From NCBI RefSeq assembly GCF_904424705.1, contig NZ_CAJGBF010000014.1, forward strand, positions 1-64,000: a DNA stretch of 64,000 nt. The letters are read 5' to 3'. The stretch comes from Rossellomorea arthrocnemi. GTDB taxonomy: Bacteria; Bacillota; Bacilli; Bacillales; Bacillaceae_B. The position numbers were made by a program, and so were the translations under genes. Under the pieces are notes generated by a model, which did not search any database, had not been told where the DNA came from, and was given only the letters and a program-made list of their open reading frames with translations. Position 1 is the stretch's first letter; each line of letters opens with the position of its first letter. Shown in pieces: positions 9,411-17,647 of the stretch.

Positions 9411-9539
9411 ATTTTCACACCCTTCAACCTCTTATTATGGCCTTCCCGGAGGAAAATAAACTTAGGACGTAAAAATTTGCATCGAAAGGGTTGGAGAGGA
9501 GGGCATTTGCAGGTAGCTTATGTGTTAATGGTTGGAGGA

Positions 9540-9650
9540 TTGCGTCATTTCGAAGGTAATTGCGTCATTTTTCAAATAATTGCGTCATATTCCCTACTAA
9601 TTGCGTCATTTTATTATCAATTGCGTCTAATCAACAGTTAATTGCGTATT
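9540..9650. repeat. word array B: TTGCGTCAT repeated every 20-21 bp
   Basis: TTGCGTC(AT) starts at 9540, 9560, 9580, 9601 and 9621, with a TTGCGTAT variant at 9642: spacings 20, 20, 21, 20, 21. The 10-12 bp between copies are AT-rich and unrelated. It fills the middle of the 308 bp gap between ytfI and yteJ; nothing else is seen there besides the yteJ terminator. Confidence 0.85.
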
Positions 9651-9683
9651 TTACATTTAATGGAAACTAATGTGATGCAAAAT

Positions 9684-9711
9684 AAAAAACAAACCCGCCT
9701 CAGCAGGTTTG
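9684..9711 (-). terminator. yteJ terminator
   Basis: Nine-pair stem with one G-T pair (9690-9711), TGAG loop, T run on the minus strand. Confidence 0.85.
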
Positions 9712-9718
9712 CCTCATA

Positions 9719-10258
9719 TTATACAGCCGGATTAAACTCCAGCTTCTTCTTTTCTTGAATGACAGTCGTGTCTGCAAACAGGTCATGAATCCCCTGCTTC
9801 TTATTCGTAAAGGCTACAACCACGTATAAAATAAAGATGGTCGTGGAGATGAACCGCCCGATCAGTTCCCTGAAAAGAATGGTTCCCCATGATGGTTTGG
9901 AGCCTTTCAACTCGATGACCCGGATGCCGAACACCATTTTTCCGATGGTTTGGCTGAAGTATTTCGTCATTAAGATAAAATATCCGTAGAAAACAATGCT
10001 CGTCAGAATGGAGATCGGAGCAAACATCGAGCCATCTGATAAAGAAATGTCCAATAGTTTAAAAACTGGATTCACGATTAGACGCGTGATGCTGCCGATA
10101 ACGATCAAATCCACCAGATACGCCCAGAATCTTATCCAGAATCCCGCTAAGTAATATCCGTCGGGACGGATGGTACTTGAATAGTCAGGAGAAGAGGATT
10201 GGACGTCGATATGTTCCCGTGTTTCATTTTGTTCATAGCGATCACTCACTTCATTCAC
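9719..10258 (-). CDS. yteJ: RDD-family membrane protein, YteJ-like
   Basis: A 179-residue integral membrane protein with the RDD-domain layout: GFWIRFWAYLVDLIVIG opens the first helix, a second hydrophobic helix follows (ISILTSIVFYGYFILMTKYF), then the GKMVFGIRVIELKG loop and a third helix. The first 35 residues are polar. It lies 5 bp after sppA and is co-transcribed with it. In B. subtilis YteJ accompanies SppA in membrane stress tolerance to lantibiotics; a partner role here is inferred from position. Confidence 0.9.
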   Translation of the reverse strand: MNEVSDRYEQNETREHIDVQSSSPDYSSTIRPDGYYLAGFWIRFWAYLVDLIVIGSITRLIVNPVFKLLDISLSDGSMFAPISILTSIVFYGYFILMTKYFSQTIGKMVFGIRVIELKGSKPSWGTILFRELIGRFISTTIFILYVVVAFTNKKQGIHDLFADTTVIQEKKKLEFNPAV

Positions 10259-10263
10259 CTTCC

Positions 10264-11274
10264 TTATTCAGAATATAGATACATTAATCGTGGAGAACCC
10301 GGGTTTGACAGAAGTTTCATAAGTGCTGCCGCTTCCATATCCTGACCCATCATTTTCTTTGCACCCATACTGAAGAATTCGGAGAAAGGATCGCCCGCCG
10401 TGTATTCAAATACTTGTGCGTCTTTTAATTTATAATCTTTCTTCATCGCTGCAATGGTATCTTCCACATAACCGAATTCATCAATTAAATTGACTTCCTT
10501 CGCCTGAATCCCGTCGTACACCCGTCCATCCGCGATTTTCTTCACTTCGGCTTCGGACATATTCCGCCCTTTCGCAATGACATCCACGAAACCTTCATAG
10601 GAATTGTCGATCATCGATTGAATGATCTTTCGTTCTTCATCCGTCATTTTACGGGTTGGGCTCATAATATCTTTGTACGGCCCACTTTTAATGGTGACGA
10701 AATCCACCCCGTATTTCTCTGCTAATTCAGAGTAGTTGATGCTATGCATGATCACCCCGAGTGAACCTGTCAGCGTTTCTTTACTGGCAAAGATCTTCGT
10801 AGCCGGAGCCGATATGTAATAGCCACCTGATGCCGCAGTACCACCCATCGATACATAAATCGGCTTCTTCGTCTTTTCCATGATTTCCACAAGCTTGGAG
10901 TGAATCTGTGCACTTTCCACTACACCGCCGCCTGGAGAATTCACTTTCAAGATGATTCCTTTGACAGATTTATCTTTTTCCACTGCATCAAGCTTATCCA
11001 TAAAGAGTTCATGATTGTACCCCGGGCTTTCAAATAATGAGCTTGCGCCGCCCGTGTCTTGAATGACACCTTCGACTTCCAGGACCGCAATCCGTTTATT
11101 CGCATTTCCTTCATCAATGACTTCTTCAGAGAATGGATTGTCCGTCCCTCCGAACATGTCTTCAAATGCCTGATTAAAATCACTTGTCACAGCAGAGGTC
11201 GCAAAGTTGACGATTACCGAAACAAAGAATAATACGCCAGCGATTCCTAATGCCGTCCACCTTTTTGCATTCAT
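10264..11274 (-). CDS. sppA: signal peptide peptidase SppA
   Basis: A membrane-anchored serine protease that degrades cleaved signal peptides. The 336 residues start with one membrane helix (about 7-27). The catalytic serine is in MGGTAASGGYY and the general-base lysine in GPYKDIMSPTR, the Ser-Lys dyad of the short Bacillus form. GGGAGGA precedes the ATG. It is first gene of the sppA-yteJ operon and divergent from the NAD kinase gene. Confidence 0.95.
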   Translation of the reverse strand: MNAKRWTALGIAGVLFFVSVIVNFATSAVTSDFNQAFEDMFGGTDNPFSEEVIDEGNANKRIAVLEVEGVIQDTGGASSLFESPGYNHELFMDKLDAVEKDKSVKGIILKVNSPGGGVVESAQIHSKLVEIMEKTKKPIYVSMGGTAASGGYYISAPATKIFASKETLTGSLGVIMHSINYSELAEKYGVDFVTIKSGPYKDIMSPTRKMTDEERKIIQSMIDNSYEGFVDVIAKGRNMSEAEVKKIADGRVYDGIQAKEVNLIDEFGYVEDTIAAMKKDYKLKDAQVFEYTAGDPFSEFFSMGAKKMMGQDMEAAALMKLLSNPGSPRLMYLYSE

Positions 11275-11428
11275 CTGTATATTCCTCCCTCGTTTACCCT
11301 ATCTTATGTAAGGATATGAATATCATTCTCACGTGGAAACATGATAGAATATTCACTAAGTTAGATTCTAGCAAAATTTCATGGAAATGGGAAAAATTAT
11401 CTTATTTTTTATTCAGGAGGTACATACG

Positions 11429-12229
11429 ATGAATAACCGTCGAAATATCTATTTCTATGCATTACATGAAGAAGGATTGCAGGCAAAGCTCGATCATTTA
11501 TATGAACTTGCCACGCGCTATGATTTCAATATCGTTGAATCTCCCAAAACCGCCAATATCATCGTCAGTATTGGAGGCGATGGTACATTCCTTCAAGCCG
11601 TCCGTCAAACCGGTTTCAGGCAGGACTGCTTGTATGCGGGGATCTCAACCGGCGGCACCTTGAGTATGTACTGTGACTTCCATATCGATGACACATCCAA
11701 GATGATAGAAGCCATGACAACGGAGCAGATCGAGGTTCGTAAATATCCGACCATCGAAGTGACTGTTGATAACCAGACGTCCTTTCACTGCCTGAATGAA
11801 TTCAGCATCCGCTCTGGCATCATCAAGACCTTCGTCATGGATGTCTTTATCGATGACAAACATTTCGAAACGTTCAGAGGCGACGGCATGATCTTCGCCA
11901 CCCCAACGGGAAGTACCGCTTATAATAAATCCGTCAACGGTGCCGTGGTCGATCCCATGCTTCCTTGCATCCAGGTGAGTGAAATGGCTTCCCTGAATAA
12001 TAACCGCTACCGCACCCTTGGTTCTTCTTTCATTCTGAGCGAAAAGCGCAGACTCGTTCTGAAGATCGTTCAAGACGGAAACGATTACCCGGCCATGGGA
12101 ATGGACAATGAAGCCTTGAGCATTCAGCATGTGGAAAAAGTAGAAGCAAAACTGAGTGATAAAGTCATCAAAACCGTGAAATTGAAAGATAACTCGTTCT
12201 GGGAGAAAGTGAAGCGGTCGTTTTTATAG
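11429..12229 (+). CDS. nadK2: NAD kinase (second, YtdI-type paralogue)
   Basis: Phosphorylates NAD to NADP. The signature GGDGTFLQA and the NE-type motif FHCLNEFSIRS, then TPTGSTAYNKS, are all present in 266 residues. The start MNNRRNIYFY has AGGAGG at 8 bp; a 16-codon extension upstream is not supported. By position (sppA to ytcJ) it is the YtdI paralogue rather than the YjbN-type enzyme. It stands alone and ends near the shared hairpin at 12348. Confidence 0.93.
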   Translation: MNNRRNIYFYALHEEGLQAKLDHLYELATRYDFNIVESPKTANIIVSIGGDGTFLQAVRQTGFRQDCLYAGISTGGTLSMYCDFHIDDTSKMIEAMTTEQIEVRKYPTIEVTVDNQTSFHCLNEFSIRSGIIKTFVMDVFIDDKHFETFRGDGMIFATPTGSTAYNKSVNGAVVDPMLPCIQVSEMASLNNNRYRTLGSSFILSEKRRLVLKIVQDGNDYPAMGMDNEALSIQHVEKVEAKLSDKVIKTVKLKDNSFWEKVKRSFL

Positions 12230-12347
12230 GTTAGAAGGTGGGAAATGGTTGAGAATGAGCAGGTTTGGGATGGAACCTTGCTGCAGTTTGGCCGGTTGTT
12301 TGCGATAACCTTTGGCCTAACTTGTGCCAAATTGTGATCAACAGAAA

Positions 12348-12374
12348 ACGCTCCAGGGGACCCCCCTGGAGCGT
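12348..12374. terminator. bidirectional terminator between nadK2 and rarD
   Basis: ACGCTCCAGGGG/CCCCTGGAGCGT 12 bp perfect stem, 3 nt loop, T run on the plus strand and four T on the minus. Confidence 0.85.
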
Positions 12375-12381
12375 TTTTGCA

Positions 12382-13299
12382 TTATGCTGATAACCTCGCA
12401 TCTCTTCTGCGCTTCCTCGCGTACTGCACACGAGAAGCGGTAAAAATCGTCAATGCGAGCCAAATGAACATGAATGAAACGAGATGAGTCACTGAAAAGG
12501 CTTCGTGATACACCCATATGCCGAGTATCAATGTGATTGTCGGTGCAATGTATTGCAGGAATCCGACCATATACAGTGGTATCTGCTGGGCACCCTTAGA
12601 GAAGAACAGTAAAGGTATCGCCGTCGCTGCCCCGGCTCCCATAAGCAGGAGGTCCGTCCCTACTGAAACATGGAATAGGGAAAGGGTTCCTTCTTTGAAC
12701 ATGTAGCCAAGGTAGATCAGGGATAAGGGTGCGATGGTCATCGTTTCAAGCGTGAGACCAATGGATGATTCCACCTGTATGAGTTTTTTTGCTAATCCGT
12801 ATAGCCCGAAGGAGAAGGCAAGACCAATGGCGATCCAGGGGAATTCCCCGTAAGATATCGTGAGGATCAGCACTCCGATGGCCGCCAATCCAAAGGAAAT
12901 GACTTGAGCCTTTGACAGGCTTTCCTTCAGGATGAATACCCCTAACAGCACGCTGACCAGCGGATTGATATAGTAACCAAGGCTTGCTTCTACCATCTGA
13001 TTCGTATTTACCGCCCAAATGTAAATAAACCAGTTCATACTGATCAGGAGTGAAGCAAGCAGCAATGCAAATAGCTGCTTCTTTTTGGTTAGAGATGTTT
13101 TGAGATAGTTGGAAAAATCTTTCCAACGCTTGCTGACGAATAAGAATAGAAGCATGAACCAGAACGACCAAAAGATGCGGTTGGCGAGGATTTCATCCGC
13201 CGATACATGATTCAGCCATTTCCAATAAATCGGGAGAATGCCCCATAGAAAATATGAAAATGCTGTGTAGAGGATCCCGGCTTGATCCGTTTGCTTCAT
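12382..13299 (-). CDS. rarD: EamA/RarD-family permease
   Basis: A ten-helix drug/metabolite transporter of about 305 residues. It opens GILYTAFSYFLWGILPIYWK, the RarD signature, and has the internal duplication of two EamA halves. Substrate is unknown; RarD relatives were linked to chloramphenicol sensitivity, which is weak evidence. The ATG at 13299 follows GGGGGTG; a TTG five codons upstream is possible but less likely. It has a convincing promoter directly upstream. Confidence 0.9.
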   Translation of the reverse strand: MKQTDQAGILYTAFSYFLWGILPIYWKWLNHVSADEILANRIFWSFWFMLLFLFVSKRWKDFSNYLKTSLTKKKQLFALLLASLLISMNWFIYIWAVNTNQMVEASLGYYINPLVSVLLGVFILKESLSKAQVISFGLAAIGVLILTISYGEFPWIAIGLAFSFGLYGLAKKLIQVESSIGLTLETMTIAPLSLIYLGYMFKEGTLSLFHVSVGTDLLLMGAGAATAIPLLFFSKGAQQIPLYMVGFLQYIAPTITLILGIWVYHEAFSVTHLVSFMFIWLALTIFTASRVQYARKRRRDARLSA

Positions 13300-13307
13300 A
13301 AAAAACA

Positions 13308-13370
13308 CCCCCAAAACTATTTCTGTTTTCGAAATATCTCTATTATATCGGTGAACAGTTTTGGGGGCAA
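13308..13370 (-). promoter_or_regulatory. rarD promoter inside a perfect 11 bp inverted repeat
   Basis: TTGCCC (13365-13370), 17 bp, TATAAT (13342-13347) on the minus strand. The arms CCCCCAAAACT (13308-13318) and AGTTTTGGGGG (13357-13367) flank the -10 and spacer; the downstream arm reaches into the ribosome site. This could be a two-site operator or a leader structure. Confidence 0.6.
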
Positions 13371-13373
13371 TGA

Positions 13374-14969
13374 TTATTTATTTTTTTTATAGACGATGGT
13401 CTCGTCAACAATCGTCATATGGACCACTTTACCGAGTAATTTGTCTGTGTCAACTTTGAATGGATCGATGTCTAAGACGGTGAAGTCTGCCGTGTACCCT
13501 TCACGGATCTCTCCTCTATCGTCTTCATGATGACAGGCATATGCGCTTCCCTTTGTGAAAAGGGATATTGCTTCATGCATCGTAAGTTTTTCTTCCGGAC
13601 GATAGACGGTTCTGTTTGGATCCAGTGGGTTCGTCCGGGTTACGGCCGCATGGATGCCCCAAAGAGGATTGATCGGTTCAATCGGTGCGTCTGATCCACC
13701 TGCGCAAGGGATTCCTTCTTCAAGAAGCGTTTTCCATGCATAGTTGTACTTCATGTTTTCTTTTCCCAATCGTTCGATTACCCATGGAAAATCCGACGCC
13801 ACAAATCTCGGCTGAATATCAAGGATGAGAGGCAGACCTTTGATTTTCCCGATTAGTTCTTTACGAAGAATTTGGGCATGGATGAGCCGATCACGTCTAT
13901 TGTGAATGGAAGGAGCTTCCAGGATGCTGTCAACGACATTTTCAAATGCTTGATCCCCGATCGTATGGACCGCAATCGGTAATTCATACTTTCTAGCTTT
14001 CTTCACAAGTTCAAGAAGTCGTTCATTCGAATGGATGCTGACTCCAGTCGTGCTTGGATCATCGGCGTACGGATAGCTCAACAGTGCCGTTCTGCCACCC
14101 AATGCACCGTCTGCGAAGATTTTCATGGCACCGAATTCAATGAATTCATTCCCACTCAGGAACTGATGGCCATCCTCCTTCCAATCTTCAATCACTTCAT
14201 GATGAACGAGAAGATGGGCCCTGAATTTCCTTTTGCCTTCGTTGATGGTCTTAAGAAAAGCATCATATGTTTTCTTAAAGTTGCCGTAGTAGCTCAGATC
14301 CTCTGTATGTCCCCCAACCAATCCATGCTCCCAGCAGCTTTCGATCCCTTTTGTCAGGGCTTCGACGAGATATTCGGAGGAAATGGATGGCAGAGCATCG
14401 ATCATAAGATCCTGTGCCTTATCCTTTAATAAGCCATTCAGATCACCCAGATCATTCCTTTCAATTAATCCGCCTGAAGGATTTGGTGTACGTTCATCTA
14501 TACCGGCATGAATGAATGCAAGTGAATTCACGACCATGGCATGGCGGCAAATCCGCTTAAGGAGGACCGGATGCTTTGGAACGACTGCATCGATTTCCTG
14601 CCTGGTCAAAACTGCGGCGTCACTCCAAAGATTTTCATTCCAGCCTTCCCCGATGATCCATTTGCCTTCCTCGAGTCCTTTGGCTTTTTCCGAAATGGCG
14701 TCCAGTACTTCACGCTTACTGTTCATACTGGAAAGATCAAGCCTCATCAAGGTTTCACCGTGACCGATCAGATGCATGTGACTATCCACAAATCCAGGGA
14801 ACATTACCTTCTGTTCAAGATCCACTATGGAATCAATCGTAAACTTCTGTTCTAATTCTTCCGAGGTGCCTAATCCTTTGATAAGACCATTCTCGGTAAA
14901 AACTGCTTCCACATGATGTCCCTCTTGTTGCATGGTATAGATGATTCCGTTTCTCCATAAAGTACCCAT
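13374..14969 (-). CDS. ytcJ: amidohydrolase, YtcJ family
   Basis: A metal-dependent hydrolase of the amidohydrolase-3 family, 531 residues. The first metal pair is in MFPGFVDSHMHLIGHGE, later ligand regions are LAVHTIGDQAF-like (PIAVHTIGDQAF) and the Asp of GGSDAPIEP near residue 440. Relatives hydrolyse N-acyl or formamide-type substrates, and no specific substrate can be read here. It has the same strand and neighbours as B. subtilis ytcJ, next to ytcI. Confidence 0.9.
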   Translation of the reverse strand: MGTLWRNGIIYTMQQEGHHVEAVFTENGLIKGLGTSEELEQKFTIDSIVDLEQKVMFPGFVDSHMHLIGHGETLMRLDLSSMNSKREVLDAISEKAKGLEEGKWIIGEGWNENLWSDAAVLTRQEIDAVVPKHPVLLKRICRHAMVVNSLAFIHAGIDERTPNPSGGLIERNDLGDLNGLLKDKAQDLMIDALPSISSEYLVEALTKGIESCWEHGLVGGHTEDLSYYGNFKKTYDAFLKTINEGKRKFRAHLLVHHEVIEDWKEDGHQFLSGNEFIEFGAMKIFADGALGGRTALLSYPYADDPSTTGVSIHSNERLLELVKKARKYELPIAVHTIGDQAFENVVDSILEAPSIHNRRDRLIHAQILRKELIGKIKGLPLILDIQPRFVASDFPWVIERLGKENMKYNYAWKTLLEEGIPCAGGSDAPIEPINPLWGIHAAVTRTNPLDPNRTVYRPEEKLTMHEAISLFTKGSAYACHHEDDRGEIREGYTADFTVLDIDPFKVDTDKLLGKVVHMTIVDETIVYKKNK

Positions 14970-15052
14970 GATGCATTTCCTTCTTTCATAAAAGTCTATT
15001 TCTCAAATGTATCATATGATAGGAAGATTCTGAAATGGAAAACTCATAAAAA

Positions 15053-15078
15053 ATAGGGAGCCTTTAATGGCCCCCTAT
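15053..15078 (-). terminator. ytcI terminator
   Basis: ATAGGG-GGCC/GGC-CCCTAT interrupted stem (10 bp with one mismatch), six-base loop, T run on the minus strand. Confidence 0.75.
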
Positions 15079-15084
15079 CCCGAA

Positions 15085-16668
15085 TCAGTTTTTCACTGAA
15101 CTCGATTCTTTTTGTCTTAGTTCGATTCTTCTAATCTTGCCGGACGTTGTCTTCGGCAGTTCCTTTACAAATTCAATCTTACGCGGATACTTGTATGGGG
15201 CCGTTAATTCCTTCACGTGCTGTTGCAGGGAGGGAATCAGATCGGGATTCTCCTGATCTACATCTTCCCGTAATACGACAAATGCCTTTACGATCAGTCC
15301 CCTTACTTCATCAGGACTTCCAACGACGGCACACTCCTGAACGGATGGGTGCTTGACGAGGGCATCTTCCACTTCAAATGGCCCGATCGTGTAACCGGAG
15401 CTGATGATGATGTCGTCCCCGCGGCCTTCAAACCAGAAGTAGCCGTCTTCATCCTTCTTGGCTTTATCTCCTGTAATATAGTAATCGCCCCTGAACTGCA
15501 TGGCCGTACGTTCAGGATCTTTATAATAGTTTTTGAACAGTGCAGGCGTTTCTACGTGAACCGCTATATCTCCCACTTCGCCTGCTTCACATGGGTATCC
15601 TTCATCGTTGATGATTTCGACCCGGTTTCCAGGGGTCGGTTTCCCCATGGAGCCCGGTTTCAATTCCATACCTTTCATGATCCCGACTAGGAGGGTGTTT
15701 TCTGTTTGCCCGTAGCCGTCACGGACTTCAATCTGGAAGTGTCTCATAAAAGCATCGATGACTTCCCTGTTTAACGGTTCTCCCGCAGACACAGCGCTGT
15801 GCAGATGATCCAGCTTGTATGTTCCCAGGTTATCCACTTTAGCCATGAGTCGGTACTCAGTCGGGGTACAGCACAGAACATTGACCTGGTTATCCTCAAG
15901 CATCTGGAGATACTTGTTCGGATCGAATTTCCCTTGATATACAAGCCCGGTAGCACCGGAACCAAGGACGGACAGGAAAGGACTCCAAATCCACTTTTGC
16001 CAGCCTGGACCTGCCGTTGCCCAAACCGTGTCGCCTTCTTCGATGCATAACCATTCCCTTGCCGCTGTTTTCAAGTGAGCGTATGCCCATCCGTGGGTGT
16101 GGACAACCCCTTTTGGATTCCCCGTCGTTCCGGACGTGTACGAAAGAAATGCCATATCGTCCCTTTTCGTATCGGCAAATGCTAATTGATCAGAGGCGGT
16201 TATCATTTCGTCTTCGATTGCAATCCAGCCGCCCTGCTTTTCCCCTACTACAAACTTCTTGAGATTTTCCATGCCCCTTACGTTTTCAAACTGCTCCACA
16301 AATGGAGAATACGCCACAATCCCTTTTACATCCCCGTGATCGATCCGGTATTCCAGATCCTTTGTCCGCAGCATTTCAGAACTCGGTATGACCACTAGTC
16401 CGGATTTCAGGGCTGCAAGATAAACGGCGTACGCTTCGATCAGGCGAGGAACCATGACAAGGACGACATCCCCCTTCTCAAGCCCTTTCTCAGAGAAAAC
16501 GCTTCCAATTCTATTTACATTTTCCAATAATTGTTTATATGTAATGTCTTCTTTTTTTCCTTCTTCATTTTCCCACTTGATCGCAAGCTTCTCTTCACCA
16601 CTTGCAAACTTCTCAACTTCTTCCACCAAATTATACTTTTCCGGTGCGATCAATTCTTCCCTCTTCAC
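15085..16668 (-). CDS. ytcI: acyl-CoA synthetase, YtcI/MbcS-like
   Basis: Activates a short or branched carboxylic acid with ATP and CoA. The 527-residue adenylate-forming enzyme has the P-loop LSYTSGTTGNPKGVVHTHG, the A5 motif DGYGQTEN, and the C-terminal catalytic lysine in PKTTSGKIRR. That last motif is the kind of site acetylated by AcuA in AcsA, so similar control is conceivable. The GTG at 16668 is preferred: AAGGGGGAG lies just before it, while the 14-codon extension starting MYNRGES has none. An AT-rich palindrome overlaps its promoter. Confidence 0.88.
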   Translation of the reverse strand: MKREELIAPEKYNLVEEVEKFASGEEKLAIKWENEEGKKEDITYKQLLENVNRIGSVFSEKGLEKGDVVLVMVPRLIEAYAVYLAALKSGLVVIPSSEMLRTKDLEYRIDHGDVKGIVAYSPFVEQFENVRGMENLKKFVVGEKQGGWIAIEDEMITASDQLAFADTKRDDMAFLSYTSGTTGNPKGVVHTHGWAYAHLKTAAREWLCIEEGDTVWATAGPGWQKWIWSPFLSVLGSGATGLVYQGKFDPNKYLQMLEDNQVNVLCCTPTEYRLMAKVDNLGTYKLDHLHSAVSAGEPLNREVIDAFMRHFQIEVRDGYGQTENTLLVGIMKGMELKPGSMGKPTPGNRVEIINDEGYPCEAGEVGDIAVHVETPALFKNYYKDPERTAMQFRGDYYITGDKAKKDEDGYFWFEGRGDDIIISSGYTIGPFEVEDALVKHPSVQECAVVGSPDEVRGLIVKAFVVLREDVDQENPDLIPSLQQHVKELTAPYKYPRKIEFVKELPKTTSGKIRRIELRQKESSSVKN

Positions 16669-16701
16669 TTCTGACTCCCCCTTGTATGTCGATTCCCCTC
16701 T

Positions 16702-16736
16702 ATTATACAAAATAATTTAAATTTTTTAAATTATTT
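16702..16736 (-). promoter_or_regulatory. ytcI promoter with AT-rich palindromic operator candidate
   Basis: TATAAT on the minus strand at 16702-16707. A perfect 12 bp inverted repeat (AAATAATTTAAA, 16710-16721, with 16725-16736, 3 bp centre) covers the spacer and the weak TTTAAA -35. Its place over the promoter suggests a repressor site; the regulator is unknown. Confidence 0.6.
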
Positions 16737-16807
16737 GGATATATTCGATCATCGTCAATATGTGAGGTTATTCGACAAACATAATTAAATTTAAGAAGCG
16801 AGTAGTG

Positions 16808-16931
16808 GTTGATTTCCGCTCCAGGTGCTCGCTTTCCGCGGGGCTGGCGGTGAGCCTCCTCGGCTGCGCCTCCGGGGTCTCACCTGTCCAGCGTTTCCCG
16901 CAGGAGTCGAGCACCTTCCGCTCCAATCAAC
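16808..16931 (-). repeat. P1 palindromic repeat, copy 2
   Basis: 124 bp in reverse orientation to copy 1, with ends GTTGATTTCCGCTCC and TTCCGCTCCAATCAAC. Arms AGGTGCTCG/CGAGCACCT and GGTGAG/CTCACC. It lies with copy 3 in the 690 bp gene-free stretch between ytcI and sspA; the 170 bp between the two copies shows nothing else. Confidence 0.85.
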
Positions 16932-17100
16932 ATTGGTTTTATCATTCATTAAAGGATAAACATCTGAATGTTTAACAATTATTATGGATAATCACCAAGA
17001 GAGCAAAGCAAGGCACTGATTTATTCAAAACAAAATTCAAAAGGACATCGTTCGTTTTTTGTTGTTTATGTATATGAAGTGTATTTAGCAGGCTCTAGCT

Positions 17101-17226
17101 GTTGATTGGAGTGCAAGACGAAGACTCCTACGGGAAAAGCGGAATAGGTAAGACCCCGCAGGAGCGAGAGCGACGAGGAGGCTTGCCTTCCGCCCGAGGA
17201 AAGCGAAGTCTTGCACGGAAATCAAC
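17101..17226 (+). repeat. P1 palindromic repeat, copy 3
   Basis: 126 bp in forward orientation. The second helix reads GTGCAAGAC/GTCTTGCAC in place of the GGTGCTCG/CGAGCACC of copies 1 and 2, so both sides changed together. Confidence 0.85.
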
Positions 17227-17315
17227 AGCGGTGTGAAAGTGATACATAAATTTTATACGATTTGATCGTCTTTGGATTGAAACACGAAAACAATTTTCTT
17301 TTTCACACAAATAGA

Positions 17316-17340
17316 AAAGGAGCGGGAATCCCGCTCCTTT
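17316..17340 (-). terminator. sspA terminator
   Basis: AAAGGAGCGGG/CCCGCTCCTTT 11 bp perfect stem, 3 nt loop. Confidence 0.8.
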
Positions 17341-17357
17341 GTAGCCATTGTATTTAA

Positions 17358-17561
17358 TTATTTTGAGTATCCGCCACCGATTTGTTGTTCAGCCATTTGA
17401 ACTAAACGTTTAGTGATTTCACCACCTACAGAACCGTTAGCGCGTGCTGTTGCATCTGGACCAAGTTGAACTCCGAATTCAGAAGCGATTTCGTATTTCA
17501 TTTGATCGATTGCTTGTTGAGCTCCTGGAGCTACTAATTGATTTGAACTGTTGTTTGCCAT
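17358..17561 (-). CDS. sspA: small acid-soluble spore protein, alpha/beta type
   Basis: A 67-residue SASP that coats spore DNA and protects it from UV and heat. The family motifs are clear: [23 protein letters not shown], containing the GPR protease cleavage segment (EIASEFGV), and [21 protein letters not shown] strong AAGGAGGTG site precedes the ATG. Expression should be from a sigma-G promoter in the forespore; candidate elements lie at about 17590-17625 but I could not place them firmly. Neighbours match the B. subtilis sspA locus beside thiI. Confidence 0.96.
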   Translation of the reverse strand: MANNSSNQLVAPGAQQAIDQMKYEIASEFGVQLGPDATARANGSVGGEITKRLVQMAEQQIGGGYSK

Positions 17562-17647
17562 GTGTTTTCACCTCCTTGTTGAATATAGATTGTGTAAAAA
17601 CACATGGCTTCATACAAGGAATTTCACTGGTAAATTATCCTAAATAC

